From: Phallus indusiatus
Taxonomy: Eukaryota; Basidiomycota; Agaricomycetes; Phallales; Phallaceae
Direction of reading: 5' to 3'
Length of the DNA: 64,000 nt
Assembly: GCA_027605045.1 (NCBI GenBank)
Contig: JAQFWX010000144.1
Coordinates: 1-64,000, forward strand
Under the pieces are notes generated by a model. It was not told the origin of the DNA, made no database searches, and saw nothing but the letters and a program-made list of their open reading frames with translations. Made by a program: the position numbers and the translations under genes. Positions 46,298-59,058 of this stretch are shown one piece after another. Position 1 is the first letter of the stretch; every line of letters starts with the position of its first letter.

Positions 46298-46976
46298 CGT
46301 TTGTCATGATCCGAAATCATGACTTCGATTCCGATACGTTTTCCGACGAACTACTTACGACCGAACCTCTTCGACGAACCGAACTCGAACTACACTCGAA
46401 CTGATCAAGTCTAGACTAGCGTCTAGACTAACGATCTATTCTAGAACGACTTATATAAGAGGTTCTCATGACGTCATATTATTTCCCTTTGTTTAATCTC
46501 TTAGTTAGCGAAAACTCATGTTTTCCATGAGTTCGATTATGTAAGCAAGAAATACTTTCCTAACTTGTATTTCTTTGTCTTCGACCCTGACTCTAGAATA
46601 TGTATATAAACCCATGTAAAATACATAGTTAGAGTCGTCTTGAAATCGAACTTTGGTTCGATTCAATATATTCTCTTTATCTGATTCTTGCTCGACGACT
46701 TCTTCGAAGTCGTCTCGAACTTCTTCTTCGATCTCGAACTTCTTCTTCGATCTCGAACTTCTTCTTCGATCTCGAACTTCGTCGTCTGCGCCGACGAAGT
46801 TATTGTCATCGTGGTCGGACATCATTGTCGTGAGTACTTGTCGTTACCGAATCAAATCGAGGAACAACTCAGACCTTCCGAAGCGGGCGCAACACATACG
46901 TTGAAGCCAAGTTCCTCATCGATCTTGAACTCGTTCTCGAACCCCTCGAACTCATCCAAAGACTCGGACCTTGACA
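46298..46976 (+). mobile_element. LTR-like segment B
   Basis: Begins TGTCATGATCC like segment A, shares ATGTATATAAACCC (46599), and ends CCTTGACA. An 18-bp unit (CTCGAACTTCTTCTTCGA) is tandemly repeated three times near 46720-46775. A diverged relative of segment A. Confidence 0.4.
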
Positions 46977-46978
46977 AA

Positions 46979-47055
46979 ATAAAAGAATATAAGCGAGGTA
47001 CGGAAAAGGAATGAGCGGAGCTCCGCTTAAGCGAGGTGTTACGGCGGGCATGACA
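46979..47055 (+). mobile_element. 3' end of LTR family 2
   Basis: Near-identical to the last 75 bp of 29042-29668, ending GGGCATGACA. The rest of that LTR is absent here. Confidence 0.85.
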
Positions 47056-49340
47056 GTGTTTGTTAAGTTAATTGAAAAAAAAAAAAAAAAAATTTTTTTT
47101 TTTTTTCTCGCGATCGTGGGAAAAAGAGCAAGTGGGGACCCTTGTTTTAGGGATGATTTTCGATAGGGGGTGTCCCTTGGGCTGGAGTTTCGAGTGTCCA
47201 CTGATGCCACGACCCATCCCAATTGTGTACTGTGCGATGAGCATGTCACTCTACAAATTGGGTCCGAGTCTGGAAATGAAGTGGTATACTATGCATCCAA
47301 ACATTTGACAATTTAATATAGGCTTCTCTTTATTATTCAACAACCTGAGAAACAAACTTAGTAGTATGAATTAAAATAAAATATGTGATTTATCAAGGTC
47401 ATGAAAATAGGTTCAGACTCATTGCCATTAATCCAGCTAAGAACACAACCCTTCATGATCTCAGAGTTCATGACAAATGGGTCATTATGTTTTCCTATGT
47501 TGGGAGTTAACAAGAACAAGTTGTCAATGGGAGAAGAAGAGATTTTAGATAGAGAATTCAATGATAGTATGATAGCTATTGATGTAGGTTGTACTGGCTA
47601 ATAAAGGTGTAAATTCAGTTTTTTCATCAAATAATTAAACAGGTTGCATTCTGAATATGTTTTGTATAACCAATGACATTCATGATAAGAAACCATGGAA
47701 GATAAGAAAATAATCATACAGGGAACTTCTTACCTCCATATGCCATGGGTCAAGCTTTTGAGCTTATAATAAATCAGATTATGCTTCAAATACCTCACCT
47801 CATAGAAGGTGTGTCAGATGAACTGAAACAGGAAGGTTGTGTTATCATTTAATATAAAAAGGATGAGGGTTTGTGACATGTGTCTGAGTCTCTGCCCATT
47901 AACAGGCCAATTGACACTTTGTCTGTGTTGAAGTAGTTTAGTCATTAGCATCCCAACATTATATAATTCTGTAGTTATAAGCTTCAGTTATAGAGACAAG
48001 TTTATAGTTTACTTCCTATCAAGGGTAAACTACCAGTGATGAGACTATTTGTTTGTGCCTCTAACTCAATTAATACTCCTACAAACACAAGCAACTGCTT
48101 AATCCCAATCACAACACAAATTATAAAAAATCCAATAACACTTTTAATCATGTACCTCAAGCCTGTCATCACAATTTATACCAAACTCCACCACGATTGG
48201 CCTAAAGTTTACTTGAGAGCAGAAGTTGAGAAGGACTGCGTAGTGCACTTCCCTGAAGACCCATGGATTGTCAATTTGATAACCAGAAGGCTAGTAATAA
48301 GTGTTCTGCCCCATGTTAGGTTGGTGTGAAATGAGTGCCGTCGCTGAATAGCAGTTTATCTCAGACATCTTCATCTTGTATTTTTTTTTGACTGCCAAGT
48401 CGCACATGGTGCAAATATGAGCATTACATGCTGTTGATTGTGCTGAGAGAGCTTGTGGCTATCTGAATGACATAGTGGTAGGCGGAAAACAAGCTATCCC
48501 GTGATTGTACACGCTTAATTGACATGCTATAATTCACTAACTTGGTGTTAGAAGATGTGTTTCGGCTGTGGAGAATAAACGTACCACGAAAGTCATCTAA
48601 CTGTATACACAAAAAAATGTTCCGCTATCTGCGTCTTTTTAACACAAGCAGTTCCATGGTTACGCAAGCTTGATGCTGAGCACTTTGAATCCAGCGTGCG
48701 TCTGGAAACTAGATAACGAGAACATGAGGACTGGTACACCATCTGAATCACTGGCATACTTGCTTGATGTCGGTGTCAGAAATGGCAATGCATTGCGACG
48801 AGACCATCAACGATCCAGAAATGATCCTTGCATAGGCGTGAAGGTGTCCCTGTTTGAAAGTCGCAACATTGAATTCGGGGAAAGTTTGTAATCTTGATAC
48901 ATAGGTTGGACATCGTTACGAAAGGGTTTTCGCTTCCAAATCCAACAAACCAACGTTACCTTTACTGCTGTTCAGCACTGAGCGCTCAGTGCTCAGGCCT
49001 ATTCGGGATTCGATTCTCGAGTCGAGGCAACTTCAATTGGGATGGGAGAAAATTGACGATGATAATGCACCGGACGCAAACAAGGACCAGTTGGTCAATG
49101 ATAGTCTTAGCGCCAATATTCATGTCAAGCGCGCTGCGCCAGCTCATTCTTTTACAGTGCGCGCGTGCGTACGCAGCCATTAATCAGTGGTTCCATACTC
49201 TACGATACAGCTTGATAAGACCAAAAAATGATAATTTAACTAGTTCTTTTAAAAATATAAACATCTGCGATACCTAACGGGTCTGATTAGGGGTAGGGCA
49301 GTCATGAACACGCGGTAGCCGAACGATAATCCAGGATTTT
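47056..49340. other. Degenerate region, no convincing gene
   Basis: Starts with an A18/T15 run (47073-47106). Low-coding, AT-rich sequence to about 48360. The stretch 48670-48891 is open on the plus strand (ESLAYLLDVGVRNGNALRRD) and 48989-49183 is open too (LRPIRDSILESRQLQLGWEK); both could be relics. A perfect 20-bp palindrome lies at 48974-48993. Confidence 0.4.
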
Positions 49341-49361
49341 TGCGCCGGTCCGCGTAAGGGT

Positions 49362-51592
49362 TTACGCGTGTACTTTCGATGATGAGCAGATGAGAAATGT
49401 CATATAGTCGTGAGATGAGAAAAACAATACGACAGCTCGTAGTAGCGAATCAAAAAAAAAGTATAATAAACACGAGTTTGGTTGTGGATGATCAATGACT
49501 GATAACTCGAATAGACGGCCGATTTGAGGTCTCCGTACTGTTGCTATTGCTGTCATCGATTCATCATCGCTGCTGCTTATCCTCCACAAATCGGAACCAG
49601 CCGTTTCCTCCAGGTGCATCCTTCGCAGTGGAAGTGTTCCACCAATCGCCAACAAAGCTGTAGCCGCAATATAAAAATCCATGGAATACCCACACGCCTA
49701 AATCGTGCATGTCGGCACTTGCCTAAACAATGAAATTAGTAACATGTAAGATGCGTGAAGAGATAGCTTTGAAAAAATCTACAGGTTTTCGGATAAGTGC
49801 GACTTTTCCATCGGAGTTCCTAATTCGTCCATGAATTCGGAAATCAACAAAACTGTTATCGTCGTGAGCCGCGATTGTCTAATAAACAATGGTCATTATA
49901 TGTTACGACAGCCTGTGAAATCATTTACTTCTCCACAAAAAATGGTATCAATTACGGCTGTTGGTTCACGTTAGATTCAATGGGGCATCCGGAAGCGAGA
50001 CTAACATACAACGAGCACCGAGATCAGATGACCTAGGTTCGTAAAGGAAGTCCTCCCAGTAATAGGATCCGAGACGCTCAGCGAATCCTACAATGCACAA
50101 CAGAGCACGTTTTATTAAAAGGTTAAGTTCGAAGAGGTGAAACGGCTGACAACTCTTTCCAAAAACTGCACCCCTTCATTGAACCAAGCTCTCGTAATAT
50201 CTTCTTCATCTTCTCCAGTCTCTACAAATTGAACTAAGGCATTCAAGGGTGAAGGAACATACGCGCGGATCCGAAACCTCATCGGTTTATAAATGGTTAT
50301 CTCAGAAGATGGGACCTATAAGTAAAATGAAAAGGGTAGTCTGATCTGTAAAAGTTGAAGGCAAAAGCAAAGTCACAAACGTACAAACCATCCCCCCGAC
50401 CATACAGTCTCAAAACTTGCATGACTATTATCTGGATTAGACAGCGCGTTGAACGAAAGATTCGTTATGATTGAACGTGATAACCGCCAATCTAGCTCAG
50501 AGGAATCTCCATGAAATCTAGTGAGCCGAGAGAAATCTATGTCAATGTCACTGCTCGTAAGTGAAACACGCGACGATGTTTCCGAAAGGGAATTTAATTG
50601 CCTAAAGTGTTGAATGATAAAAATGAAATGAGAGTTGGAAAAGGGAAGGAGATTGAAATATTAGTCGAATGAACTGATTTGGGATTTTGAAAGGGTCTTA
50701 CCGATGTTTAATTATGTCATACCGTTGGACAATGCACAGCCTTGTGTATGCCAAACTCGAAAGGACTAGGGAACCCGAGAGGTCGAAATATGTGAACTCT
50801 ACACTAGATCTATGTCTATGTGCCTGGCACGAGGAATAGGGAAGCTGACCCGGTGTATAAAGGAAGAGCGGCTCGTTCCTTACGTGTGATTGGACAGCAA
50901 AAGGTTCTAATATGTCCAAAACGATGTTGGTAGTCTCGAGTGACTCGCATATCTCTTCGTAAGTTCAAGTTCAGAAATTCAGCGACAAACATGGCAAACA
51001 AGATTTAGACAGCACCTTCTTGGTTGATCCACATAACTATCGTGACCAGCGATCTAATTATCCTTTCTGTTTCTTGTCTCCGAACTGCGGAGTGAGAAGG
51101 CGGAGAAGACGAAGAAAGCAATGCAATACACAAATCTGCCACACCCAAGTTCCCGAACAGCCGTCGAAGCTGGAGGATATTTTTGCCATCACTTTCCGTT
51201 AACATGAACAATAACAGAATAAGATCCGAAATCATAGCTTCTGGCGAAGGAAGCCCGCTATCATTCGGTTTGCATAGAAAAGCTTTGAGTCTTTTCAACA
51301 TAACAAGTCGGCGCTGCAGCTCGTAGGCTAGCACGGTAGACCGAATCGCGGCTGTACCCAAGCGTCGTCGTATAGGCTCCACGTCAAAAAAAAGGCGAAA
51401 TATTTTCCCATAAATGTACGGATTTGTCGAAAGGGATAAACGGGCATGGGTATCTCGGCAAAGAATTAGCAGTGAAGATAAGGTCCGAAGACGGGATGCG
51501 CATGTCGAGGTTGGAGAAGATTGATATACGGACTGCAACGCGATTCTGCTCAGCACGTCGGGCGGCATTGACAGAAGCGACGTTTGAGTCAT
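49362..51592 (-). CDS. F-box-like protein of an expanded basidiomycete family
   Basis: Exon 1 starts at MTQTSLLSMPPDVLSRIALQ (51592; the upstream in-frame codons are less F-box-like), with an F-box-like LP..VL.RIA, then TCASRLRTLSSLLILCRDTHARL. Later exons: ICESLETTNIVLDILEPFAV to YDIIKHR (ending 50701), QLNSLSETSSRVSLTSSDID to FETVWSGGWF, then VPSSEITIYKPMRFRIRAYV, a Tyr/Trp-rich FAERLGSYYWEDFLYEP, FVDFRIHGRIRNSDGKVALI, and a last exon near 49650-49430. Introns have GTAAGA and GTACGT donors. The junction after VQFLERV (about 50150) lacks a good donor in phase, so a defect or non-canonical site is possible there. Such F-box proteins would recruit substrates to SCF ubiquitin ligases; this one's targets are unknown. 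Confidence 0.62.
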
Positions 51593-53215
51593 AGTGGAGA
51601 CAAAGAGAGGCGAGAATGAAGACGAGAAAAACAAAAACAAAATAGGATTAAGGTCATGGCAAACGGCGTACCGTGGAGCTTTTTATATACATCTGAAATT
51701 AAACAAGCCAGGTCAATCCAACGACACACATGCCAGACTAAACATGAGGTGTCTGTCGTCAGACTATGCAACTCCTGGGCCCAAATCATGCTCTCTAAGC
51801 TATAATACTAAACGTGATTTTCGGTGTTAAAAGCTGAATAAGGGCACTAAACGAGCGCTCCGCGCTTTAAAGTCGCAGTTCTTGACTCGAGGTGAATTAC
51901 GGATATAGGCCTAGCATAAAAAAACGGGCTTACCAGTTATGATATAATTGGAGATATGACGTTTGCGAAAATAGTCGCCAGCTTCGTCTGGTCGTTCACG
52001 AAACGAAAGGAGCGGTCTTAAAATTTACCCCAAATTTGCAACAGCTGAAGCATCCATGGGGTCGAATCCCGTAAATATCCTAAGAGGACACGAAGCGTCA
52101 TTATATCGTAGCGGATCAAAATGCACAAATCCGGCTTTTTAAGCGGGAGCTTCGACAGTATTAAGCAAAGAAAGCCGACCGAAGATAATACCTCTGGTTC
52201 TAGGGTCAGGCATCGACGCGTGGCGAGGGCTGATCAAACGTTGATGGTGTGTGCCAGAAAAATAAAGGAGTTCTTTGAATAAGGGGTAGGTAGTAAATCT
52301 GTTCCAAAAAGGGAATAATAATAGACGACAAAAACATAATAACGCTATGTTTCACCGGGGAGAGAGGAGGGGACAGAAAATTTTGTCTCTCAGATATCAG
52401 TCAACCCCGAACATGCATTGATATGTATCTCCTCCTCGTCCATTTGGCTGATACGAGATGAATTAACGACTTCCCATGATTATTTCCCGTTTGAATAAAA
52501 TAGGGTGTCCGTCGGGAGGTGACATTTCGAAGTCGGCGGAATTACATGTCCATCTGAAGAAAGCGGTTCGTTCACGCACGAGAGAAGGACAAGAGCAGTC
52601 CGTTTTGCCACGAACGAATGGCGTCTCCTGAGACAAATGATCGTCAGTCACATAAATTGTAAAATCGCCTACGCTTCCAACATCTCATTACCGATGAATG
52701 TAAGAAAAATGCACGAGACTTAACTTCAAGCAGTTTCCCAACACGTATAAGATTGAAATTCTTCATAAGTTAGTCGTTATTAGGCTTCGAATCGTAGTAC
52801 ACGATAGTGATCACATGGCGAACTATAACGGAGAACTGGAGCCTTAGAAAACTCTCTTCTCGCTGTAATGTGTCTTCTCAATGACAGCAGGAAAGACGGA
52901 AGGACACGTTGATTCAAAAAACCAGACGAAACCAGACAAGCAGGCAGTGATCGTAATCAAGGGAGAATATTCTCTCGGCAAAAACTTGCGAAATTTCTGT
53001 GACCGGCAAGATCCTTCGTGACGCTGTATGAACAAGTCAACTAGTCACGTGGGACAGACGCGCATGCTCTCACTGCTCAGAAAGTTTACACCGCTAGTAT
53101 CTCCGTGAACCTCACTCCCTCTTCAACTTTTTGGTTTACTTACGACTTATTACGACTGTCACGAAAAACTCTAATACTTCGTTGAACATCAAAATTTCTC
53201 TAACTCGGTCTGCAA
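51593..53215. other. Intergenic region, nothing recognised
   Basis: Divergent space between the F-box-like gene and the small plus-strand gene. Short ORFs only. Confidence 0.45.
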
Positions 53216-53688
53216 ATGCCTGCTCGAGCACGTACCAACAAGCCCAACGCAAAGACGACTTTTCTTCCCAAAACTTTTTCTTTCTCCGTGCTTTTCAGAA
53301 AACGAACAAAGAATCATCGAAATCAAGCCATACAATCTGATCTCGCTGCTCGTACACTTTATGTTGTAGACGGAGAGGATATTATCATGTGAGTATCTTT
53401 TCCACATTGAACTCGTCCCGTACACTCAGGACTTACGCTCTTGCAGCACTTCGTAATACTGATTATCCCGTGTTTGTAACTATGATGTCTGACTTCATAT
53501 ACAGCTTAGATAGAAAACCTTTCTGTTGCCAAGATGAGCTTACCTGCATGCGGCGTTCAGAGTTATGCCGTGTAGCCCGAGAACTCAACCGAAAACTGCC
53601 TCAATCGTTGACCATAGGGCCGTTGACATACATGTCCGAAGACGTCATTCGATATAAAATCGAAGAAATGATGGGTTTCAGACAGTAA
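53216..53688 (+). CDS. Small conserved-looking protein of unknown function
   Basis: Two exons, 53216-53388 and 53430-53688, joined by a 41-nt GT-AG intron, total exactly 144 codons (143 residues). The basic N-terminus (MPARARTNKPNAKTTFLPKT) is followed by DLAARTLYVVDGEDIIMTYA, then a Cys-containing helical part (KPFCCQDELTCMRRSELCRV) and LTIGPLTYMSEDVIRYKIEE at the end. The acceptor at 53429 was chosen over 53448 because only it keeps the frame. I recognise no family. Confidence 0.62.
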
Positions 53689-53777
53689 GCCACATTTTTT
53701 TTAAGCATCTTATTTATTTACAAAAGAAAACATAGCTTCCGGCGTCCTCTAAGAAAGGATACTGCCCCAGGACGAAA

Positions 53778-53984
53778 TCAATCTCCTAATTCGGTGGTTG
53801 AGTTGGAGTTCCTACTGTCGCGATCGCGAAGAAGTAGCCGCTCATCAGCATCTTCCTTAAGTTCTAGGAGTTCAAAATCTTCCTCGCCATATGGTTTAGA
53901 TGTAGTTGAAGAATCTGATGAAGAAAGCGGACTGTACTTTTGTTGAAACTTGTAATTATTCGTATGTCGTGTTGAATGATCCAT
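53778..53984 (-). CDS. Small acidic Ser-rich ORF, hypothetical
   Basis: 68 codons from an ATG at 53984: MDHSTRHTNNYKFQQKYSPL, then SSSDSSTT and an acidic/Leu-rich EEDFELLELKEDADERLLLR. No domain. Could be a short exon of a longer gene or chance. Confidence 0.3.
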   Translation of the reverse strand: MDHSTRHTNNYKFQQKYSPLSSSDSSTTSKPYGEEDFELLELKEDADERLLLRDRDSRNSNSTTELGD

Positions 53985-56221
53985 AATTTGTTTTCCCGTC
54001 TAATTCTCACTTTAATTTCGTGTAGAAGAACAGTTTAAAAGAGTAACCGGGCCTATCGTCCGCTTCTTAATTTACCACCGCTGAATGAATGTTGTACGAA
54101 ATGCGAGAATTCTGTGATGTGCAGCGGTCGGTTGGGATGTTGGATGCTTGTCGTGGTATATTTGGTATCTTGTAAATTACTTTCCTTATAATTAAGTACC
54201 CTTTTTGATTGCAGTCTCAATGAATTCCTAACCGCTACAAGGCTGAGAAAACTACTGGATTCCCTTCCTTTTTTGCACGCAATTTACCACGTATTTCAAA
54301 GATATGAAGAAGCCAATTTAAGCGATAATGAATTGTCAAGATCGCCCACCACATTTGGTTTCTGAGCTTCCGTTTCACGCTTGGGTTAAATGAGGTGCAA
54401 CGCGTTGGTAGTCGGGATATTACTGTATGAAAGGACCCGTAGTCGCACGCTTTCACCCGACGCGGTTCAACATAAGTGAAGATTGAAACTGAGAAACCAG
54501 AATGTCTAAGCGTCTTACTTCGGATAATACAAAGTTGAAAGGCGAATTTGTTTCCATTGCATTTCACCCATTCTTTCGCCTATAGTTGAATGAATCAAGA
54601 ACTAGATGAGCATACTCGTTCGTTTCAAATGTCTGCGAAATGTTCATAATTTGACGCCTTGCGCTTCTTTGAGAAGTCCCGATTAAGATAGCATCTTCAC
54701 GTTTCTTCATTCTCTTTATCGCCCGATCGTTCTCTCAGCCTTGGTACAGGGTAAATTTTATGCCTACGATGATTTCCCAAAATGATCGTGATATCATCGA
54801 GATATTTCATGTGCCGGTATTTAATGCGACCAGATTTTTAATAGCCTATCTTTCGCTATTACAAGCTAATGACTTCCGGAAAATAATGTTGCCAAAGGTT
54901 CGGTACACGTGTTCTGCCTCAAGGCCATTAGTCTGGGCTCACGTGAATTTGAGCAAACGGAGCCTTCAATGAGAGCTGTTTTCACCCCTATCTGTTCATT
55001 CGACTTATACAGTGCGCAATGTGTCCGGAGCTCCTGTCTTTGCTACGGTACACTCTAATCTCCGGATTCATAAGATATTTATAGAGGTTCTCCTCCTGCC
55101 CTATCAAAAGATACCGAAATAAACCTAACGTAGGTGAATCTTGGATTGGTGATCGAGATTCAACTACATTATGTGGCTGAACTAGATCTAGGTGAAATGT
55201 TTGGCAAAAAGAACACGTTTTTTTCTACCGGATCTTATCTATCCAAAGAGGTGAATCTTCAATTCAGCTCATCATATACATTTCTCTTGGCAGGGATATG
55301 AAGCCGAAAGAATGAAAGAAAGGTTGTAGATATTTTTGCTTAAACTAAAACTCTTTGTGCTTTTTTCGTCTCGGTTCACACTTGGTGACTCATACTCGTT
55401 TGACTCAGTCTATGAAAATTCCCAGGGTGATAGCACGGATCCTACACCAGTGTCGTTTTCGTTGATTTGACGTTGGAGAACGTATTGCTCCTTAGCGCAA
55501 TAGTAGCATAAGAACCTTGCAATGCACGCCTAGAGCTACAGTTTTTGATGGTAATAAATAAGCCACGGAGGACACTGGCTCGGCGCTTTTCGTATATTTC
55601 GAAAGCAGGATCGTTTGAGCAAGTAAACAAGCCAATCGCGGCGTTGGGTCGTCCTGGCTACTTTCGCTGAACAGCCAATTTATCATATCACTAATTAACT
55701 CATCTTTCACAAGCATCAGTCAGCACGCAGCATGCCCCAAACCATTGTTGGTTTAGTATACGTCGAGCCTGATTCAGAGGTTTTCGGGCCCGATACTTAC
55801 TAAACGAAGAAGACAGGGTCACAGGATCTTACGGTATGACGTCAGCAAAGAGTTCTCCTGAGATTTCCCTCAGGGTCGTCTCATTTATTAGTATTCCCGT
55901 AATTCCGCATCTCTAATTACATTGGTGTCGAGAGCCTTTGTGATAACTAGTTGTGTAACTCGAGCGTCCGAGGCTGTCCCAATCTTCCTTAAGCGTTTCC
56001 ATCTTGGTACCATCTCACCGCTATTGATTCAATCCATTTCGTTGACCGTATCAGCATAGAAAGCCCATTAAATCTCGAACCGCGGTGTTACCAGGCTCAC
56101 AGAATCACCCTACTTTGCACATTTGTGAGGAATAGTCGTTGAGTGTGTTCTTTCTACATTCCGTTGTTTCCGAATTGTCATATTTAGTATGTTTTATCAG
56201 GCTGTAATCAGAGATCATTGA
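53985..56221. other. Mostly gene-poor spacer
   Basis: One minus-strand ORF at 55492-55716 (MLVKDELISDMINWLFSESS, LACLLAQTILL) looks mildly protein-like and resembles the protein ending at 61700 in its QTILL segment. Otherwise nothing is recognised. Confidence 0.35.
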
Positions 56222-57406
56222 ATGTCTACCGCTCACGGAAAAGTTTGGTTAATAACGGGTGATCTCTTTAATTTTCGATTCAAGACCACTATGCAAATCA
56301 TCTCTGAATATCATAATTCGAGCAGGAACATCTAGTGGCCTAGGAAAGCATCTAGTAGAAAAAGCCGTTGCCAGAGGCGACAGGGTTATTGCGACTGCTC
56401 GACAAACCAGCAACATTGAAGACCTCGCTATCAAATATCCAGCAAATATCAAAGTTTTCCAGCTTGACGTAACGGATCCCTATGAAGAATTATGTTTGAA
56501 AGCGAAAGAGGCATTTTCAATTTGGAATGATATAGACATTGTGGTGAACAATGCAGGATTCGGCTGCTTCGGAGTACTTGAAGAAGGCGGGTAAGTCGGC
56601 GTTATCGACCCACACCGTTATGCTTACGTTCCTTTTTTTTTTTCAATTTACGCTATCAAGAGTAGAAGCTTTAATGAAGATCTACAAAACAAATGTATTC
56701 GGAGCTGTTAATGTAACGAATGCATTCCTGCCTTATCTCCGTGCCAAAAGAGATGGGACGATAATTTTTATTGGGAGTCGTTCTGGTTGGCGATCCAAGT
56801 TTATGGTATGTTGCTGGTAATATATTTTGTATTGTGCTCAAGATTATAGTACAGGGAAACGGTATGTTATTAATATCAATTATTGGACCTGCTCGTACTG
56901 GACAAAATACGCCGTAGGTTTTTACGGCAGTTCTAAAGCAGCGATACATAGTCCGTAAATACGTTGTTTTACTTTTTCAGAATTAATTCTCCACTGTAGG
57001 TATTGCTGATGCTTTGGCTGAAGAAGTGAGACCCTTTGGCATTGCGGTCTACAACATTATGCCTGGCGGGATACGTACTCAAGGAATCAACAACATCAGA
57101 TGGACGCGGGGTGACTCTTTGTCCGAAAACTCCCCCAAAGCGATAGCGGATTATAACGAAATGAACAACGATATATCCACCTACTTTCGAGAGACAAACG
57201 GTAATGAGATTGGAGACCCACGAAAAGTTGCGAATATTATTGTCGATCTTGTCCATCGCGAAGGATTTGCGGCTGAAAAGCAACCAAATGTTTCTTTATT
57301 TCTCGGGAGTGACGCTAAACGTGATGTTACCGATAGATGTAATTGGGTTTTAGATGTGTTAAATACTTGGGATGATGTAACGACCAGTTCCGACGTGGGG
57401 GCTTAA
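56222..57406 (+). CDS. Short-chain dehydrogenase/reductase (classical SDR)
   Basis: Six exons: 56222-56258, 56326-56590, 56661-56805, 56855-56861, 56918-56950 and 57000-57406. They sum to 298 codons (297 residues). Visible motifs: the NAD(P)-binding TGTSSGLG formed across intron 1, a Leu-Asp-Val-Thr strand (QLDVTD), NNAG (VVNNAGFG), the active-site strand IIFIGSRSG, and the catalytic Y-x3-K (FYGSSK). A C-terminal substrate region contains NIMPGGIRT. The fourth exon is only 7 nt (GGAAACG) but is needed to keep frame and gives a GNG before the catalytic Tyr, as in relatives. The last intron's donor (A|GTCCGT) is weak. The predicted enzyme oxidises or reduces a small alcohol/ketone with NAD(P)(H); the substrate is unknown. 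Cytosolic, no signal peptide seen. Confidence 0.85.
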
Positions 57407-57867
57407 CAAATGTTAGAAATTTTGACACTAAACTTGTGAATTAAGGCCGCACGAGTATGTTTGTCTCGTTTAACACTATTATGGTGATACGTTCGCTGAT
57501 CGATAGATTATCTTATCGTCACATGTCACATGTTACCAGGCATCATCAGCGGAGAACCAACTTGTGAACGAATGTGAATTTTGGAAGCAGACTGTACACA
57601 TTCTCTTCTTCCTCGTGTCATCGTCACCGCTGAATACCAAACCCTTGAGAAAAATACGTCGATGCCACTGTGAGCTTATCTTCAAGTATGAGAGCAACTG
57701 GATATACTAAGCTTGGACTTGACAGGCCCGACTCTCAGTTAAGCCATTCTGAATGTTTAAACCTTCCTGTTGAAAAAAAACTCAAACGTGGATTGTGAAG
57801 AAATTTTCCACCACTTCCCGAGATTACATGCGAAAAGATACTAGCCCAAATTTACACTCATCGGAGC

Positions 57868-59058
57868 ATGTACGGGAGACCAGTGCATCAATTTGAAGAT
57901 TCTCCAGACGACCCTGCGTACGTCAAATTGTTCATTTGTTTTTTTGTTAAAAAGAAAGAAGAAAAACCCCTATTAATTCAGTCCCGACAATGAGAGGTAA
58001 TGTCATCTTATTTTACTCCCGGAAACTTTATTTAACCAATTACAAGTCTCGAACATTTGGGCGATTCGGTGCTGAATTTTATCACGACAACTCTCATTCG
58101 CGATATGTACCCTTATATCCACGTTGGCCCAGCTACGGTAAGTGGATATCTTGAATTTTTGTAACCGTCATAGAGATTGGTTCTTTCCCTTAGAAGATCC
58201 GAGGAATGGTCGTAAAAAATAACAATCTTGCATTTTTGTTAGTCCTAACTCCTGCGATTCTTAGCTATTAAATATCGTCGCCTCCTGACAAGATAGGTCT
58301 CTTGGTTACAAAATGAGCGATTTGTTGCGAGGTCACCATTCCCAAATCGTTGCCCTGCGCAACTCACCTAATATCCAAGGCGAGTCATGATACCCAATAT
58401 TTTACACATACCGTCCTAAATTTGAGGCGTTCTCGTAGCCGATGTGTTTGAGGTTTGTTGAATCCATTATTCTGCCATTTGATTGAGACTTTATTAGGCA
58501 TATGTTGGTGGGTTATACCTCACCCAAGGGTTGGAAGCTACCAAATCCTGGCTTTCTACTTTATTCCGACCGTTCATCGTGAATGCCTATAACGCTGTCC
58601 GAGCAGAGTATTATCCTTCAATCATCACGACAACTGCACCTACACCAGTAGACACATCTTCGCCACTCTCAAAGGAACTCTCCGAGGCGGTTCCGTCAAT
58701 ACAAGACATTTCGGATGCAATGGAAGGAATGAACATCAACGCCTCAAATTCGCGAACTGCGGTGGATTCTACAGCCACGAATTCAATCACGAGCATTACC
58801 ACAACAGTACCGCCCCAGTCGCCATCTAATCAAATCCCCACCGGCCACCTTATGCTGTTCAACGAGTACGCCGTAAAGAACAAATTGACCATAACCTGGG
58901 TATGGGATCGATCGAATCATGGGAATGGTGAAGTTGGGACATTTTGGGAAGCTCGGGCATTCTTAGGTGATGAATGCGTTGGAATTGGGAAAGCGAGGAA
59001 CAAGCAAGTGGCCAAGCACGAGGCGGCTTCGGAGGCCCTGAAGAAACTTGGGATATAA
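57868..59058 (+). CDS. RNase III-family endoribonuclease with C-terminal dsRNA-binding domain
   Basis: Exons 57868-57917, 57982-57996 and 58047-58137 join in phase and give MYGRPVHQFEDSPDDPAPDN... then SLEHLGDSVLNF, the RNase III signature with its catalytic Glu and Asp. Exon 4 from 58194 reads KIRGMVVKNNNLAF. A later exon reads MSDLLRGHHSQIVALRNSPN to 58379. After an apparent GC-AG intron (58380-58426) comes VADVFE, joined by a 45-nt intron to AYVGGLYLTQG: the second catalytic pair D/E is intact. The last exon (58498-59058) ends with a dsRNA-binding motif (LMLFNEYAVKNKLTITWVWD ... ARNKQVAKHEAASEALKKL). Between 58245 and 58300 three frames compete (AIKYRRLL, then PDKIG, then RSLGYK), so a frameshift, error or tiny intron remains. 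The protein would cleave double-stranded RNA; it lacks Dicer's helicase and PAZ. Confidence 0.8.

Noticed and set aside
46505..46825. Charged 106-codon minus-strand ORF
   Set aside because: It overlaps an 18-bp tandem repeat within an LTR-like segment; its Glu/Lys/Arg richness reflects that repeat.
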